A stretch of DNA of 41,670 nt from Oligoflexia bacterium (lineage in GTDB: Bacteria > Bdellovibrionota > Bacteriovoracia > Bacteriovoracales > Bacteriovoracaceae), in NCBI GenBank assembly GCA_015231325.1, contig JADGBS010000007.1, positions 1 to 41,670 on the forward strand, written 5' to 3'. Below are positions 16,343 to 23,817 of the stretch, piece after piece. Both the position numbers and the translations under genes were made by a program. Numbering within the stretch: position 1 is the stretch's first letter; every line of letters begins with the position of its first letter. Under the pieces are notes generated by a model. That model did not search any database. It worked only from the letters and a program-made list of their open reading frames with translations, and had not been told where the DNA came from.

Positions 16343-17284
16343 ATGAATAACATTGTAATCACAACAATAATACCTACCCATAACCGTCGGGAATGCTTGG
16401 AACGAGCAATTCTTTCCGTATTAAGGCAAAGGCAATCGAACATCAATCCCCATACCAATACCAGTAACAACAATCACTACAACAATCTATGGGTTATCGA
16501 CGATGCCTCTAGTGATGGAACCGCCGAGCTGGTACGTTCATTGGCCTGCGACAGCTTGTCTTGCGACAGCTTGTCTTACGACAAGTTGCACTTTCATCGC
16601 ATAAACGCCTCCTCACCCAAAGGAGTTAGCTACGCCAGAAACCTTGGCGTAAAGCTCTCCGCCAGTAATCATCAACATGATGAATGGATCGCCTTCCTTG
16701 ATTCTGATGACGAATGGCGTCCAGATAAATTAAAGCACTGCTGTCAGTATATCCAGCAGCACCCAGAAATAAATATTCTCCATAGCGACGAAATATGGAT
16801 ACGAAATGGGGTCCGTGTCAACCCAATGAAAAAGCACCAAAAGCTGGGCGGGGAAATCTTTGCGGAGTGCCTTCCTCTTTGTCGTATCGGCCCATCGGCG
16901 GTGATGATTAGGCGTAGCTTATTCGAAAAAGCGGGGGGTTTTCGCGAAGATTTTCCCGTATGTGAAGATTATGAGTTGTGGCTGCGCATCACTGCCCACC
17001 ACCCAGTAGGATATATTGATCAACCACTCATTGTGAAATATGGCGGACATCCTGATCAACTCTCCAGACGATTTAAAGCAATGGATTATTGGCGAATTAA
17101 GGCACTTTACTTGTTGCTTAATGGGGAACGTGAACTTCGTAAACTTAAGGAGGAACATAGAGCACTGGCAGCACAGGAAATATCTCGACGGGCAGCATGG
17201 CTATTACAAGGGTATAAAAAACATGGCAACTTGGAAAAATACGAAGAGGTAGAGGAAATGCTACGTTTTGCGCAAGCGCAATAA
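16343..17284 (+). CDS. Family 2 glycosyltransferase
   Basis: The GT-A fold of family 2 is clear: VITTIIPTHNRRECLERAILSVL opens the nucleotide-binding half, then WVIDDASSDGT, KGVSYARNLGVKLS and the DxD-type metal site WIAFLDSDDEW. The acceptor half contains SAVMIRRSLFEKAGGFREDFPVCEDYELWLRI with the conserved ED...W. At 313 residues the size is normal. Two low-complexity inserts break the core: NPHTNTSNNNHYNN after the first helix, and ACDSLSCDSLSYDKL, which comes from a 15-bp DNA repeat. Both fall in surface loops of the fold. The 3' end overlaps the convergent methyltransferase gene by 24 bp. No SD stands out before the ATG (AGGATAAAAATA is the best, at 9 nt). Confidence 0.9.
   Translation: MNNIVITTIIPTHNRRECLERAILSVLRQRQSNINPHTNTSNNNHYNNLWVIDDASSDGTAELVRSLACDSLSCDSLSYDKLHFHRINASSPKGVSYARNLGVKLSASNHQHDEWIAFLDSDDEWRPDKLKHCCQYIQQHPEINILHSDEIWIRNGVRVNPMKKHQKLGGEIFAECLPLCRIGPSAVMIRRSLFEKAGGFREDFPVCEDYELWLRITAHHPVGYIDQPLIVKYGGHPDQLSRRFKAMDYWRIKALYLLLNGERELRKLKEEHRALAAQEISRRAAWLLQGYKKHGNLEKYEEVEEMLRFAQAQ
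16547..16591 (+). repeat. 15-bp in-frame tandem repeat inside the glycosyltransferase gene
   Basis: TGCGACAGCTTGTCT occurs at 16547-16561 and again, identical, at 16562-16576. A diverged third copy (TACGACAAGTTGCAC) ends at 16591. It encodes CDSLS-CDSLS-YDKLH. The two identical copies imply a recent duplication. Confidence 0.85.
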
Positions 17285-18562
17285 CACTCCTTTTAAATAA
17301 TCTCCCTCCGGAAAACTTGTCAGGGTAGGACAGTCTTCAGAAAGATGAAAATATCTTACTACCTCCAACTTCGACTTCAACTTCAATTTCAACTTCAATG
17401 TGGATAGACTAATCATTTCTCCCACTTTTCGCTTAAAGGTATTTGTAGAAATTTTGTGCGTGTTAATGAAAAGTAAGAGAAGACCGTTATCCCTCAGAAG
17501 TTCTAGCAAATGAGGCAGATTTTTTTGATGATTTTGAAGTGCATTCGCCACTCGTTGTCCATCTGAAGAGCAGGACGGTGGATCAGAGATAATCAAGTCA
17601 AATTTCTCACCACGATCTTGTTTTAATTTTTGTACGGCCGATTGCACTGAGTCTACTATTGATAGATGATTCCCGGAGTCTAATTGTAAATTCATTTTTA
17701 AGTTCAGTTGTAAATTTAACTCTAACTGTGACAGATAGCTCTTGGAAAGATCTACAGATACTACTTTCTGCGCACCATTTTCAAGGGCCAATAACGAGAA
17801 ACTACCTGTATGTGCATATAAATTCAACACCGTGGGTTGAAGTAATCGTCGTATATAAGGAATCATCAATTTTCGGACTGAGGCCATATCACTATAAATC
17901 CCACCATCATCGCAAAGTTCAAAATTCAGAGCGTAATTCACGCCAAATTCTGTTACTGTCACCGTCTTGGTCTCAATCTCATTCGATGTATTGTCCACCA
18001 CCCAAGTAGGTGCAGAACCGGAAAATCGATATTGTAACAAAAAATGCTGGCGTTGGGGTTTTATGTGGGTTTGGGGTAAATACTTACTTAATGCATCCTG
18101 CAGGCATTTTTTCAACAAGTTTAAATAACGAGGTAACTGCCAAAAGCGGGTATACAACTGGATAAGAATGGTGCAATTCAAAAATTGCACTTTTACGCCT
18201 GGAATATAATCGGCCTCGCCAAAAATTAAGTAGAAGTTATTTCTCTGCTGATAAATATTGTTTTTGGACTCAAACCTTTTGCTAACTGCCTGCATTACTC
18301 GATGTTGCAATTCTGAATCAAGATCAAATATTGCCTCTTTTCTCTCCTGCTTCGTCTCTTGCAGAAAACTCCACACTCTACCCTTTATTTGGAGAGCACT
18401 AGGATCATGCAAAAAAATACAAACGGGCATTTGCGTCCTATCAACGCCAACAAGAATACCTTCCCTTTTTGGAAATTTTTCAGTATAGCTATCTTTGAGA
18501 ATCCAAGGATGTTTACGATTGACCATTTTTACGGTAGTGGGATGAAGTTCTACTTTTATCAT
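17261..18562 (-). CDS. RlmI/RlmK-like class I SAM-dependent rRNA cytosine methyltransferase
   Basis: The N-terminal 60 residues are PUA-like (VKMVNRKHPWILKDS, then GILVGVDR, CIFLHDPSALQIKGRVW). A central EEHD-like domain follows, with the fragment FGEADYIPGVKVQFL matching the GEGDG.PGL.VD block. The C-terminal half is a Rossmann methyltransferase with GGIYSDMASVRKLM, motif I VLNLYAHTGSFSLLAL and the catalytic motif IV FDLIISDPPSC. RlmI of E. coli makes m5C1962 in 23S rRNA; the exact target here is not known. At 433 residues it is longer than usual because of inserts such as LKLKLKLKSKLE and LQLNLKMNLQLD, both written by DNA repeats. Its ATG is only two codons after the upstream stop, with no SD, so translation is probably coupled. 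Confidence 0.85.
   Translation of the reverse strand: MIKVELHPTTVKMVNRKHPWILKDSYTEKFPKREGILVGVDRTQMPVCIFLHDPSALQIKGRVWSFLQETKQERKEAIFDLDSELQHRVMQAVSKRFESKNNIYQQRNNFYLIFGEADYIPGVKVQFLNCTILIQLYTRFWQLPRYLNLLKKCLQDALSKYLPQTHIKPQRQHFLLQYRFSGSAPTWVVDNTSNEIETKTVTVTEFGVNYALNFELCDDGGIYSDMASVRKLMIPYIRRLLQPTVLNLYAHTGSFSLLALENGAQKVVSVDLSKSYLSQLELNLQLNLKMNLQLDSGNHLSIVDSVQSAVQKLKQDRGEKFDLIISDPPSCSSDGQRVANALQNHQKNLPHLLELLRDNGLLLLFINTHKISTNTFKRKVGEMISLSTLKLKLKLKSKLEVVRYFHLSEDCPTLTSFPEGDYLKGVLLRLRKT
17364..17399 (-). repeat. Hexamer repeat, six copies, inside the methyltransferase gene
   Basis: On the plus strand the units are TCCAAC, TTCGAC, TTCAAC, TTCAAT, TTCAAC and TTCAAT. On the coding strand they give alternating Leu-Lys (LKLKLKLKSKLE). 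The unit is two codons, so the frame is kept. Confidence 0.75.
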
Positions 18563-18568
18563 TTGTAA

Positions 18569-19579
18569 TCAGTCATCTGTAACCGAAGGGCCGCCACGTC
18601 TACTGGCCATAGTTGCTAACACCCCAGAAATGTCTTGCAACCGATCAAGTTCGACTACCTTTTGCAAAGGATCTCCACCTTTCAACTCAATCGTCAAAAC
18701 TGGAACCTTGCGATCATGCCACATATAGCGCCCTAGGCTTCCAGGAAAATTCCCTAACCTAATCCAGGGTAAATGCTTGTAAGCGGGATATTGGACTTTG
18801 GGCCCATCAAAATCTAATACCCCTAGAGGGGTATGGATTGCCACTATCAAATTGGGCATAAATTCCAGAATCTGCTTCATAATACAAACAGTTTCCTTCT
18901 CTCCAGCAGGTAACTTTCCAGGAAAACGGCGCGGATTTCGCTTCTCCTTTCTTTTCCAAAACGCTAATGCCTCTCCATTCCAATTTTTCGAGGGAAAATT
19001 TCTATTCAAATCTACTCCGTTGGCATTGGTCCGTGTGCTCAATTTTAGACCATCAGGATTAGACACTGGGATTATCCGCCAACTATTTCTCGGCAATAAA
19101 TCCACTAATCGTTCCATCCACGCACGAGATAAACTACCACTCATAGGTTCATCTCCGTGCATAACCCCCAAAACTAGAATACGCAGGCCCCCCAGCTTCC
19201 CATCTTTTTGATAGTGATAAATGTTTTTGCCTAAAGCACTGTTACACTCCGGCATATGCCGAACCTCAGCACATATCTGTTGAATCTTAGGTAAGCTAAA
19301 TTTCCCCGGCAAAGAGCTGAGGGTCTCAATACAAAATTCGATCGCTGGTGGTGACAAAGATGAGGCACGAGTTGTTGTAGCAGGGGGGGCGACGGTAGCG
19401 GTAGCACAGGGCCGGGCCTGGGGGGGCCGTTGCTCTACTACCGCACCTGATGAAAAAGGGTGAGCACTACTATTGCCCTCATCAATTTGACAAGACGCAA
19501 ACAGAATAACCACCGCACTACAAACAGATAGCACTATCCACAAATTAACTGGCCTCAATATAAATAAAATATTGGTCAT
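18569..19579 (-). CDS. M14-family zinc carboxypeptidase, lipoprotein (MpaA-like)
   Basis: The N-terminus is a signal sequence ending in a lipobox-like FASC (Cys30), so the protein is probably lipid-anchored; Phe at -3 is not the usual Leu. A Pro/Ala/Thr-rich linker follows (about 40-80). The M14 peptidase core has the zinc motif HGDEP (in VLGVMHGDEPMSG), the substrate-binding block NPDGLKLSTRTNANGVDLNRNFP, the third zinc ligand in AIHTPLG and the catalytic Glu in LTIELKGG. This order matches muramoyl-peptide carboxypeptidases such as MpaA, which cut the L-Ala-gamma-D-Glu/mDAP peptide. A role in wall peptide turnover is inferred. It is divergent from gmhB, and an RlmI-like gene follows after 6 bp in the same frame. 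Confidence 0.87.
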   Translation of the reverse strand: MTNILFILRPVNLWIVLSVCSAVVILFASCQIDEGNSSAHPFSSGAVVEQRPPQARPCATATVAPPATTTRASSLSPPAIEFCIETLSSLPGKFSLPKIQQICAEVRHMPECNSALGKNIYHYQKDGKLGGLRILVLGVMHGDEPMSGSLSRAWMERLVDLLPRNSWRIIPVSNPDGLKLSTRTNANGVDLNRNFPSKNWNGEALAFWKRKEKRNPRRFPGKLPAGEKETVCIMKQILEFMPNLIVAIHTPLGVLDFDGPKVQYPAYKHLPWIRLGNFPGSLGRYMWHDRKVPVLTIELKGGDPLQKVVELDRLQDISGVLATMASRRGGPSVTDD

Positions 19580-19601
19580 GTCCTATAACAATTGGCAATC
19601 A

Positions 19602-19625
19602 GGTTAACAATTAGGTTAACAATTA
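19602..19625 (+). repeat. 12-bp tandem duplication between M14 and gmhB genes
   Basis: GGTTAACAATTA at 19602-19613 is repeated exactly at 19614-19625. Each unit contains GTTAAC. It lies 22-46 bp upstream of the M14 start, in the divergent promoter region. Confidence 0.75.
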
Positions 19626-19707
19626 ATAAACTATAAGATTAGTGTATAACTGATATGGCCAATAAAAACAATCTTGAAGAGCGCTATTTTTGAATGGAGT
19701 CCGTACT

Positions 19708-20277
19708 ATGACTACACCCCCTGTATATCCATGCTTATTTTTAGATCGTGATGGGGTAATTATTGAAGATGTTCCTTACCTGAAAGACCCTGCAGGGGTT
19801 CGACTTTTTGAAGGAATAATACCAATTATTTCTTGGGCCAGGAGTCGATGCTGGCGAGTGGTAGTGGCAACTAACCAATCAGGTATTGCCCGCGGTTACT
19901 TCAATGAGGAGGACTATAAGAAGGTTAATCAAAAAATATCGCAGTTACTGAGTGATCGCGGAAGCTTCATCGACGCTTGGTATCACTGCCCATACCATGG
20001 CAATAATCATCCTCTTTGGGCCGCAGAAAAAGATTCCAGAAAACCAGCGCCAGGAATGTTTCTAAAAGCTGAACGAGAAATGAATCTCGACTTAAATCGT
20101 AGCATCATGCTCGGTGATAAAAAAAGTGATGTGATAAACTTCAACGGTCTATATCCTAATTTCAAGACATATCTAATCAAAGGAAAATATTCCCTGGACA
20201 ATATCTCGCAAGAAATAATTTTTGCCAATCACCTATGCTTGCTTGATTTTTTACAAAAAATTGACCGATTTCTATGA
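19708..20277 (+). CDS. gmhB: D-glycero-D-manno-heptose-1,7-bisphosphate 7-phosphatase GmhB (zinc-site variant)
   Basis: GmhB removes the 7-phosphate from heptose bisphosphate on the way to ADP-heptose for LPS core. It is a small HAD enzyme. Motif I is FLDRDGVI with D13 and D15, motif II is VVVATNQSGIARG, and motif III/IV is LGDKKSDV with D137. The metal-binding loop is altered: C94 is present in WYHCPYH, but the second Cys pair found in E. coli just before the RKP motif (CDCRKP) is replaced by EKDSRKP. The four-ligand zinc site therefore cannot form in the usual way. At 189 residues the length is normal. The frame opens at a TTG (19690), but the ATG at 19708 has GGAGTCC upstream. The gene predicts heptose-containing LPS. 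Confidence 0.88.
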   Translation: MTTPPVYPCLFLDRDGVIIEDVPYLKDPAGVRLFEGIIPIISWARSRCWRVVVATNQSGIARGYFNEEDYKKVNQKISQLLSDRGSFIDAWYHCPYHGNNHPLWAAEKDSRKPAPGMFLKAEREMNLDLNRSIMLGDKKSDVINFNGLYPNFKTYLIKGKYSLDNISQEIIFANHLCLLDFLQKIDRFL

Positions 20278-20307
20278 CCGATTCCTATTCCTATGACCGA
20301 TTCCTAT
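20263..20307 (+). repeat. GACCGATTCCTAT 13-bp tandem repeat across the gmhB stop
   Basis: Units are GACCGATTTCTAT (20263-20275), then GACCGATTCCTAT with a small internal TTCCTA duplication (20276-20294), then GACCGATTCCTAT (20295-20307). The gmhB stop (20275-20277) spans the junction of the first two units, and the codons for the final DRFL lie in the first unit. Confidence 0.8.
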
Positions 20308-20387
20308 AATTTTTATTTATCTTTCCTACTTTGTGTAGCATGTCCATCATGATGTATCTCTCTTCATAAATTTATTACAAAAGTATT

Positions 20388-20414
20388 TAATAAATTTTAA
20401 AAATTTGGCGATAT
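20388..20414 (+). promoter_or_regulatory. Possible sigma-28 (FliA-type) promoter for the cheY operon
   Basis: TAAT at 20388-20391 and GGCGATAT at 20407-20414 are separated by exactly 15 bp. The sigma-28 consensus is TAAA-N15-GCCGATAA, so 9 of 12 positions match when the two end bases and the second G are counted as mismatches. It lies about 90 bp upstream of cheY. Chemotaxis genes are classic sigma-28 targets. AT-rich DNA makes a chance match possible. Confidence 0.35.
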
Positions 20415-20504
20415 GTAAAAAGACAGCAGATGGACAATAAATTGAGCGATTCGCTGGCCAAAAATTATTAACATTCTGATAAATTTTTAGAGGAGGAGAT
20501 GTCT

Positions 20505-20915
20505 ATGGCCTACAAACCAAACATGAAAGTATTGGTAGTTGACGACATGTCTACCATGAGAAAGATAATAAAAAATATGTTATTACAACTTGGTTTTAAA
20601 AACATCCTAGAAGCAGAGGATGGACGCAAGGGTTTTGAAGTTATTGAATCAGCGCACAAAATGGGAGAGCCGGTAGAATTCATTATGTCAGATTGGAATA
20701 TGCCGGAAGTGAATGGTCTAGACTTTTTAAAACTATTAAAGGATTCTGAAGCGCACAAAGAAATCCCATTTTTAATGATCACTGCGGAAGCCGAACAAGG
20801 CAACGTAATGACAGCAGTTAAAGCAGGAGTAGACAATTTCATTGTCAAGCCATTTTCTGCACAAGTTTTAAAAGAAAAAATTGACAAAATATTTGCAAAA
20901 AAGGGGTTGGCCTAA
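20505..20915 (+). CDS. cheY: CheY-type single-domain response regulator
   Basis: A stand-alone receiver domain of about 136 residues. Counted from the ATG at 20499 the acidic pair is D15-D16 (LVVDD), the phospho-acceptor D65 (IMSDWNMPEVNGLDFL), the switch Thr T95 (MITAEAEQGN) and the Lys K117 (VKPFSAQVL). The WNMP wording is that of flagellar CheY, which carries the signal from CheA to the flagellar switch. AGGAGG lies 8 nt before the ATG at 20505 and only 2 nt before the ATG at 20499, so the later start is preferred. The next genes encode an HPt-like protein and a CheX phosphatase, forming a small phospho-signal operon. No cheA is in the window. Confidence 0.92.
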   Translation: MAYKPNMKVLVVDDMSTMRKIIKNMLLQLGFKNILEAEDGRKGFEVIESAHKMGEPVEFIMSDWNMPEVNGLDFLKLLKDSEAHKEIPFLMITAEAEQGNVMTAVKAGVDNFIVKPFSAQVLKEKIDKIFAKKGLA

Positions 20916-20990
20916 CTATAGCGCCCCTGATTTAACTGCAGCAGCTTAATTATAGTAGAAATCTATAGTTGTTAATGGAGACAAATTCCA

Positions 20991-21503
20991 ATGGACATAC
21001 AAAATGATCCCACCACTACTAGGGAACTGATTGACGAATTTTGTAAGGAGTCATCTAGTCTCATCCATGAAATGGAAACGATCCTAGAGGAATTGGAACA
21101 AAATGTTAAACCACAAGGAAAATTTGAAAAATTCGGGCAATTAATCGATCGAATCATGGGGGCAGCAAAATCTTTTAACGCAAATGAAATTGCCGATTTT
21201 TGCGAACTTGGTAAAATCATTGGATATAAAGCAGACCAGACACAAGACCCAAAACTTTTAAGAGTAGTGGTGGCCATTTTGTTTGATGCCACCTATCTAT
21301 TGGAAAAAATGATTACTAGTCTGAAAACTGGGGATGCCAACGCCTTACACAATTTGAATACTCACGCCTTTGCTACCAGATTGCGCTGGCTTTCTGACAA
21401 ATTCAAACACATTGAACGAGGATCTTGCGCTTACAGCGTTGAAGAAAAAAAGAATCTTACACAAAATGCTATCGACGACTTAATTAAAAGTTTAGGACTT
21501 TGA
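20991..21503 (+). CDS. HPt-like protein with the phosphorylatable His replaced by Asp
   Basis: The first 75 residues have the helical pattern of a histidine phosphotransfer (HPt) domain: ELIDEFCKESSSLIHEMETILEELEQ, then FEKFGQLIDRIMGAAKSFNANEIADFCELGKIIG. Against the CheA P1 pattern H-S-I-K-G-G-A-G-T-F-G the matching residues are D53-R-I-M-G-A-A-K-S-F-N. The acceptor His is thus Asp and the conserved Lys is Met. It cannot act as a normal His phosphodonor; it may bind CheY or CheA-like partners as a decoy or scaffold. The remaining 95 residues are helical and not recognised. No clear SD is seen (GGAG is 13 nt away). It sits between cheY and cheX. The family call is from pattern reading, not a search. 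Confidence 0.6.
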   Translation: MDIQNDPTTTRELIDEFCKESSSLIHEMETILEELEQNVKPQGKFEKFGQLIDRIMGAAKSFNANEIADFCELGKIIGYKADQTQDPKLLRVVVAILFDATYLLEKMITSLKTGDANALHNLNTHAFATRLRWLSDKFKHIERGSCAYSVEEKKNLTQNAIDDLIKSLGL

Positions 21504-21530
21504 GTGGCATAAGACATTAGGAGTTAGGTA

Positions 21531-22031
21531 ATGACAACGCAACAGTTTATCGAGTTTTCCAAACCATTTATTCAGGCAGCAAAGATTATTTTTGAAACTA
21601 TGATTTTTACAAAAATTGAAGCAGGTAAACCGCAAATAAAAAAAGATGTTTTAACACGAGGGGATGTCAGTTCAATAATCGGAATTACAGGGAAACACAA
21701 CACTGACAACAAATCCGATAGTGTTCGCGGAATGATGGTTCTTTCATGGCCAGCAGCAACCTACGTAAAAATTGCCAATGCCATGCTCATGGAATCGTTC
21801 ACTGAATATAATGAAGCAATAGCTGATGTAGGCGCGGAAATTTCTAACATGGTATTGGGTAATGCTAAAAGAGATCTAAACCCCTTGGGCTATTTTCTCG
21901 ATATGGCCATCCCCTCTACTATCGTCGGCAAAAACCACAGCATCAGCTACCCTTCTGATGCGACTGTGGTGATAATTCCTATTGTTTGTGCCCATGGTGA
22001 ATTTTACATGGAACTATGCTATAAAATGTGA
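21531..22031 (+). CDS. cheX: CheX-family CheY-phosphate phosphatase
   Basis: CheX removes the phosphate from CheY-P. The active-site helix with the E-x-x-N pair is present as E103-I-S-N106 in ADVGAEISNMVLGNAK, the family signature. Before it come the dimer-strand block SVRGMMVLSWPAATYVKIANAML and the linker ESFTEYNEAIAD; after it, IPSTIVGKNHSISYPSDATVVIIPI and the last strand GEFYMELCY. At 166 residues the length is typical of single-motif CheX proteins. An AGGAGTTAGG SD lies just before the ATG. It ends the cheY-HPt-cheX operon and its 3' end overlaps the convergent phosphoesterase gene by 18 bp. Confidence 0.85.
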   Translation: MTTQQFIEFSKPFIQAAKIIFETMIFTKIEAGKPQIKKDVLTRGDVSSIIGITGKHNTDNKSDSVRGMMVLSWPAATYVKIANAMLMESFTEYNEAIADVGAEISNMVLGNAKRDLNPLGYFLDMAIPSTIVGKNHSISYPSDATVVIIPIVCAHGEFYMELCYKM

Positions 22032-23201
22032 GTATGGCAAGTTTCGATGTCCTTCCCACACCAAAAGATGTGATTCTAATTTACCCAAATTATCGATATC
22101 AATTATGGCGTAAGTTAGCTGATGCCCTTCCTGTTGCCTTGCTAAATCTAAATTGTAAATCTTCGGCCAACTTCCGGTGTTGATAAATACAGTGCCATCG
22201 GCATAAGTCCTCATTGAGGGAACATGGGTATGACCGACAATCAGCAATCGCAATTGTTCATCGTTAATAAATTCTTCCCTAGTCAATGACTCATAATCTT
22301 GAAATAGTTTCGTTTCTCTGACCGTAGAATTAATCGTCGATTTAATAATTTTAAAAATATTTGGTCTACTTTTTTTTGTCTGCCTAAGAAAACTCAAAAA
22401 AATTACCATAATAACATAGTAGAAATTTGCAAAAAGAAATCTAATCGTGAACAACGTATCAAAAATCATGCCATAGATAATAAAAGTTCGTATAGGTCTC
22501 ACTGCGTTAATAAAATAACGTTGCTCTTTAAATTTATTAATTACCCTAATTACATAATATGCCCCCCACGATGGAAGAAAATACAGTTGATTATCTTTAT
22601 TTCTAATAATCGAACGAGCAGTCGAAAACGAATGTGCCGACTCATACTCGTGCCCATGTTTTATCAAAATTTTTTTATGGGGACGATAACAATTTTCTTT
22701 CAGATTAAAGAGAAATCTGCTACCAGCTAACTGATCATTGTCGCCAAACAAAAAATTATTAAAAATTTTTCTAACCTGTGGAAAAAGCATCTCTGCATCA
22801 TGATTACCTAAAATATATATGATTTTTTTATTTGGAATTTCTTCGGAAATGAAATTTTTCAGTGCTACAAAAATATCTTTGTGCGCTTCCATGATCATTT
22901 TAAGTTTAACTATGGAAGCATCTTCTTTCCAATATTCATCGTCAAAAAAAGGAACAAACGGAACAGCTAAAAAATCTAAAAAATCACCATTTAGAATTAA
23001 CTCTACCTCCTTTTCGCGATATTCAGCCGATGAGTAATATTTTAAAAAATCGATCAATTCTCGATCAAAGAAAAAATCTTCCAAAGGATTCTTTCTCCCA
23101 AATACCAACGCCCCTGCACTCAAATGTAAATCAGAAATTACCAGAATGACTTTATTATCATTACTATTATCATTATTCTCTGCTGGGAACCTCATAATCA
23201 T
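22014..23201 (-). CDS. Calcineurin-like metallophosphoesterase, LpxH/YfcE-type superfamily
   Basis: All five metal-site blocks of the calcineurin-like fold are visible: D-x-H in VISDLHLSA, GD in LILNGDFLDFL, GNHD in YILGNHDAEM, H in LIKHGHEYE, and GHTH in LLIVGHTHVPSM. The pattern resembles UDP-2,3-diacylglucosamine hydrolases (LpxH), but at 395 residues the protein is much longer. A middle region with two hydrophobic helices (FIIYGMIFDTLFTIRFLFANFYYVIMVIFLSFL; landmarks FLFANFYY and VIFLSFL) suggests membrane association. Substrate is unknown. Either the ATG at 23201 or the ATG at 23195 can be the start; AAGG is spaced better for 23195. The 5' end overlaps the upstream secreted-protein gene by 29 bp, so translation is probably coupled. 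Confidence 0.85.
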   Translation of the reverse strand: MIMRFPAENNDNSNDNKVILVISDLHLSAGALVFGRKNPLEDFFFDRELIDFLKYYSSAEYREKEVELILNGDFLDFLAVPFVPFFDDEYWKEDASIVKLKMIMEAHKDIFVALKNFISEEIPNKKIIYILGNHDAEMLFPQVRKIFNNFLFGDNDQLAGSRFLFNLKENCYRPHKKILIKHGHEYESAHSFSTARSIIRNKDNQLYFLPSWGAYYVIRVINKFKEQRYFINAVRPIRTFIIYGMIFDTLFTIRFLFANFYYVIMVIFLSFLRQTKKSRPNIFKIIKSTINSTVRETKLFQDYESLTREEFINDEQLRLLIVGHTHVPSMRTYADGTVFINTGSWPKIYNLDLARQQEGHQLTYAIIDIDNLGKLESHLLVWEGHRNLPYSHFIA

Positions 23202-23619
23202 CCTTTTTTTCGTTTATAATAATTACCAGCTCTTGTGCAGCGGGAGATAGTGGAACAAAAAAAATTTTTTCATCTTTTTTAAATTTCAAGGGAATAAATC
23301 TGACTGAATTAGGCAATAAAGTAAAAAACAGAGGAAAATCTCCATCCGCAACATTGGACTCCATATTATGCGTTAGTTTTGCCAGTATTTTAATAAAGCT
23401 CATATTTTCAATCATGAAACCTATTGGCAACGACTGTTTATGCGTTGGAAAAGTTACGCGTGTCCTATTTTCGAAAATAGTGATCTTTATAAAATGCTCT
23501 TTTGTTTTTTCTGATTCTTCTGATTCTTTTTGTTCTTGCGAATAACCAATTAAATTAAAAAAAAGTAGTCCGACTAAAATTCCTGGCAAGTAATAGTACT
23601 TTAAAGTTATTTTATCCAT
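23173..23619 (-). CDS. Small exported hypothetical protein
   Basis: From the ATG at 23619 the protein is 148 residues: a signal peptide MDKITLKYYYLPGILVGLLFFNLIGYS, a charged Glu/Lys stretch (EQKESEESEKTKEH) and a beta-rich domain (IKITIFENRTRVTFPTH, FPLFFTLLPNSVRFIPLKF, EKIFFVPLSP). No family is recognised; the domain could be an immunoglobulin- or pilin-assembly-like fold. The open frame begins at 23661, but GGGGAG nine nt before the ATG at 23619 and the signal peptide both support the later start. It overlaps the phosphoesterase gene by 29 bp and is probably cotranscribed with it. It is divergent from the protease gene. Confidence 0.55.
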   Translation of the reverse strand: MDKITLKYYYLPGILVGLLFFNLIGYSQEQKESEESEKTKEHFIKITIFENRTRVTFPTHKQSLPIGFMIENMSFIKILAKLTHNMESNVADGDFPLFFTLLPNSVRFIPLKFKKDEKIFFVPLSPAAQELVIIINEKKDDYEVPSRE

Positions 23620-23761
23620 TTTGATATTCTCCCCGCTTCTAATGTTTTTATAGTACCGCATTTTTTTGTTTCATGAAAGTTGGCCAACATTTGCTTACAT
23701 TATTTTGTTTTATTAAACAATGTTTCGACATTTTAAAAAATCAATCAGAAAATTTAATCAT

Positions 23762-23810
23762 AGGAGGAAAAAAAGAATTTTTTTCCTCCTTATCAACAAC
23801 TTATGGAGGA
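23762..23810 (+). promoter_or_regulatory. Decoy-SD/anti-SD/true-SD leader hairpin before the protease gene
   Basis: AGGAGGAAAAAAA (23762-23774) is the exact complement of TTTTTTTCCTCCT (23778-23790), with a 3-nt loop GAA, so the RNA can form a 13-bp stem. The AGGAGG in the 5' arm is itself an SD-like sequence with no start codon behind it. The CCTCC of the 3' arm can pair instead with the true SD GGAGGA (23805-23810), which lies 8 nt before the protease ATG at 23818, with a 15-nt loop. The two pairings exclude each other. This layout is what a translational switch would need, but control by it is an inference. Confidence 0.55.
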
Positions 23811-23817
23811 GATCAAA

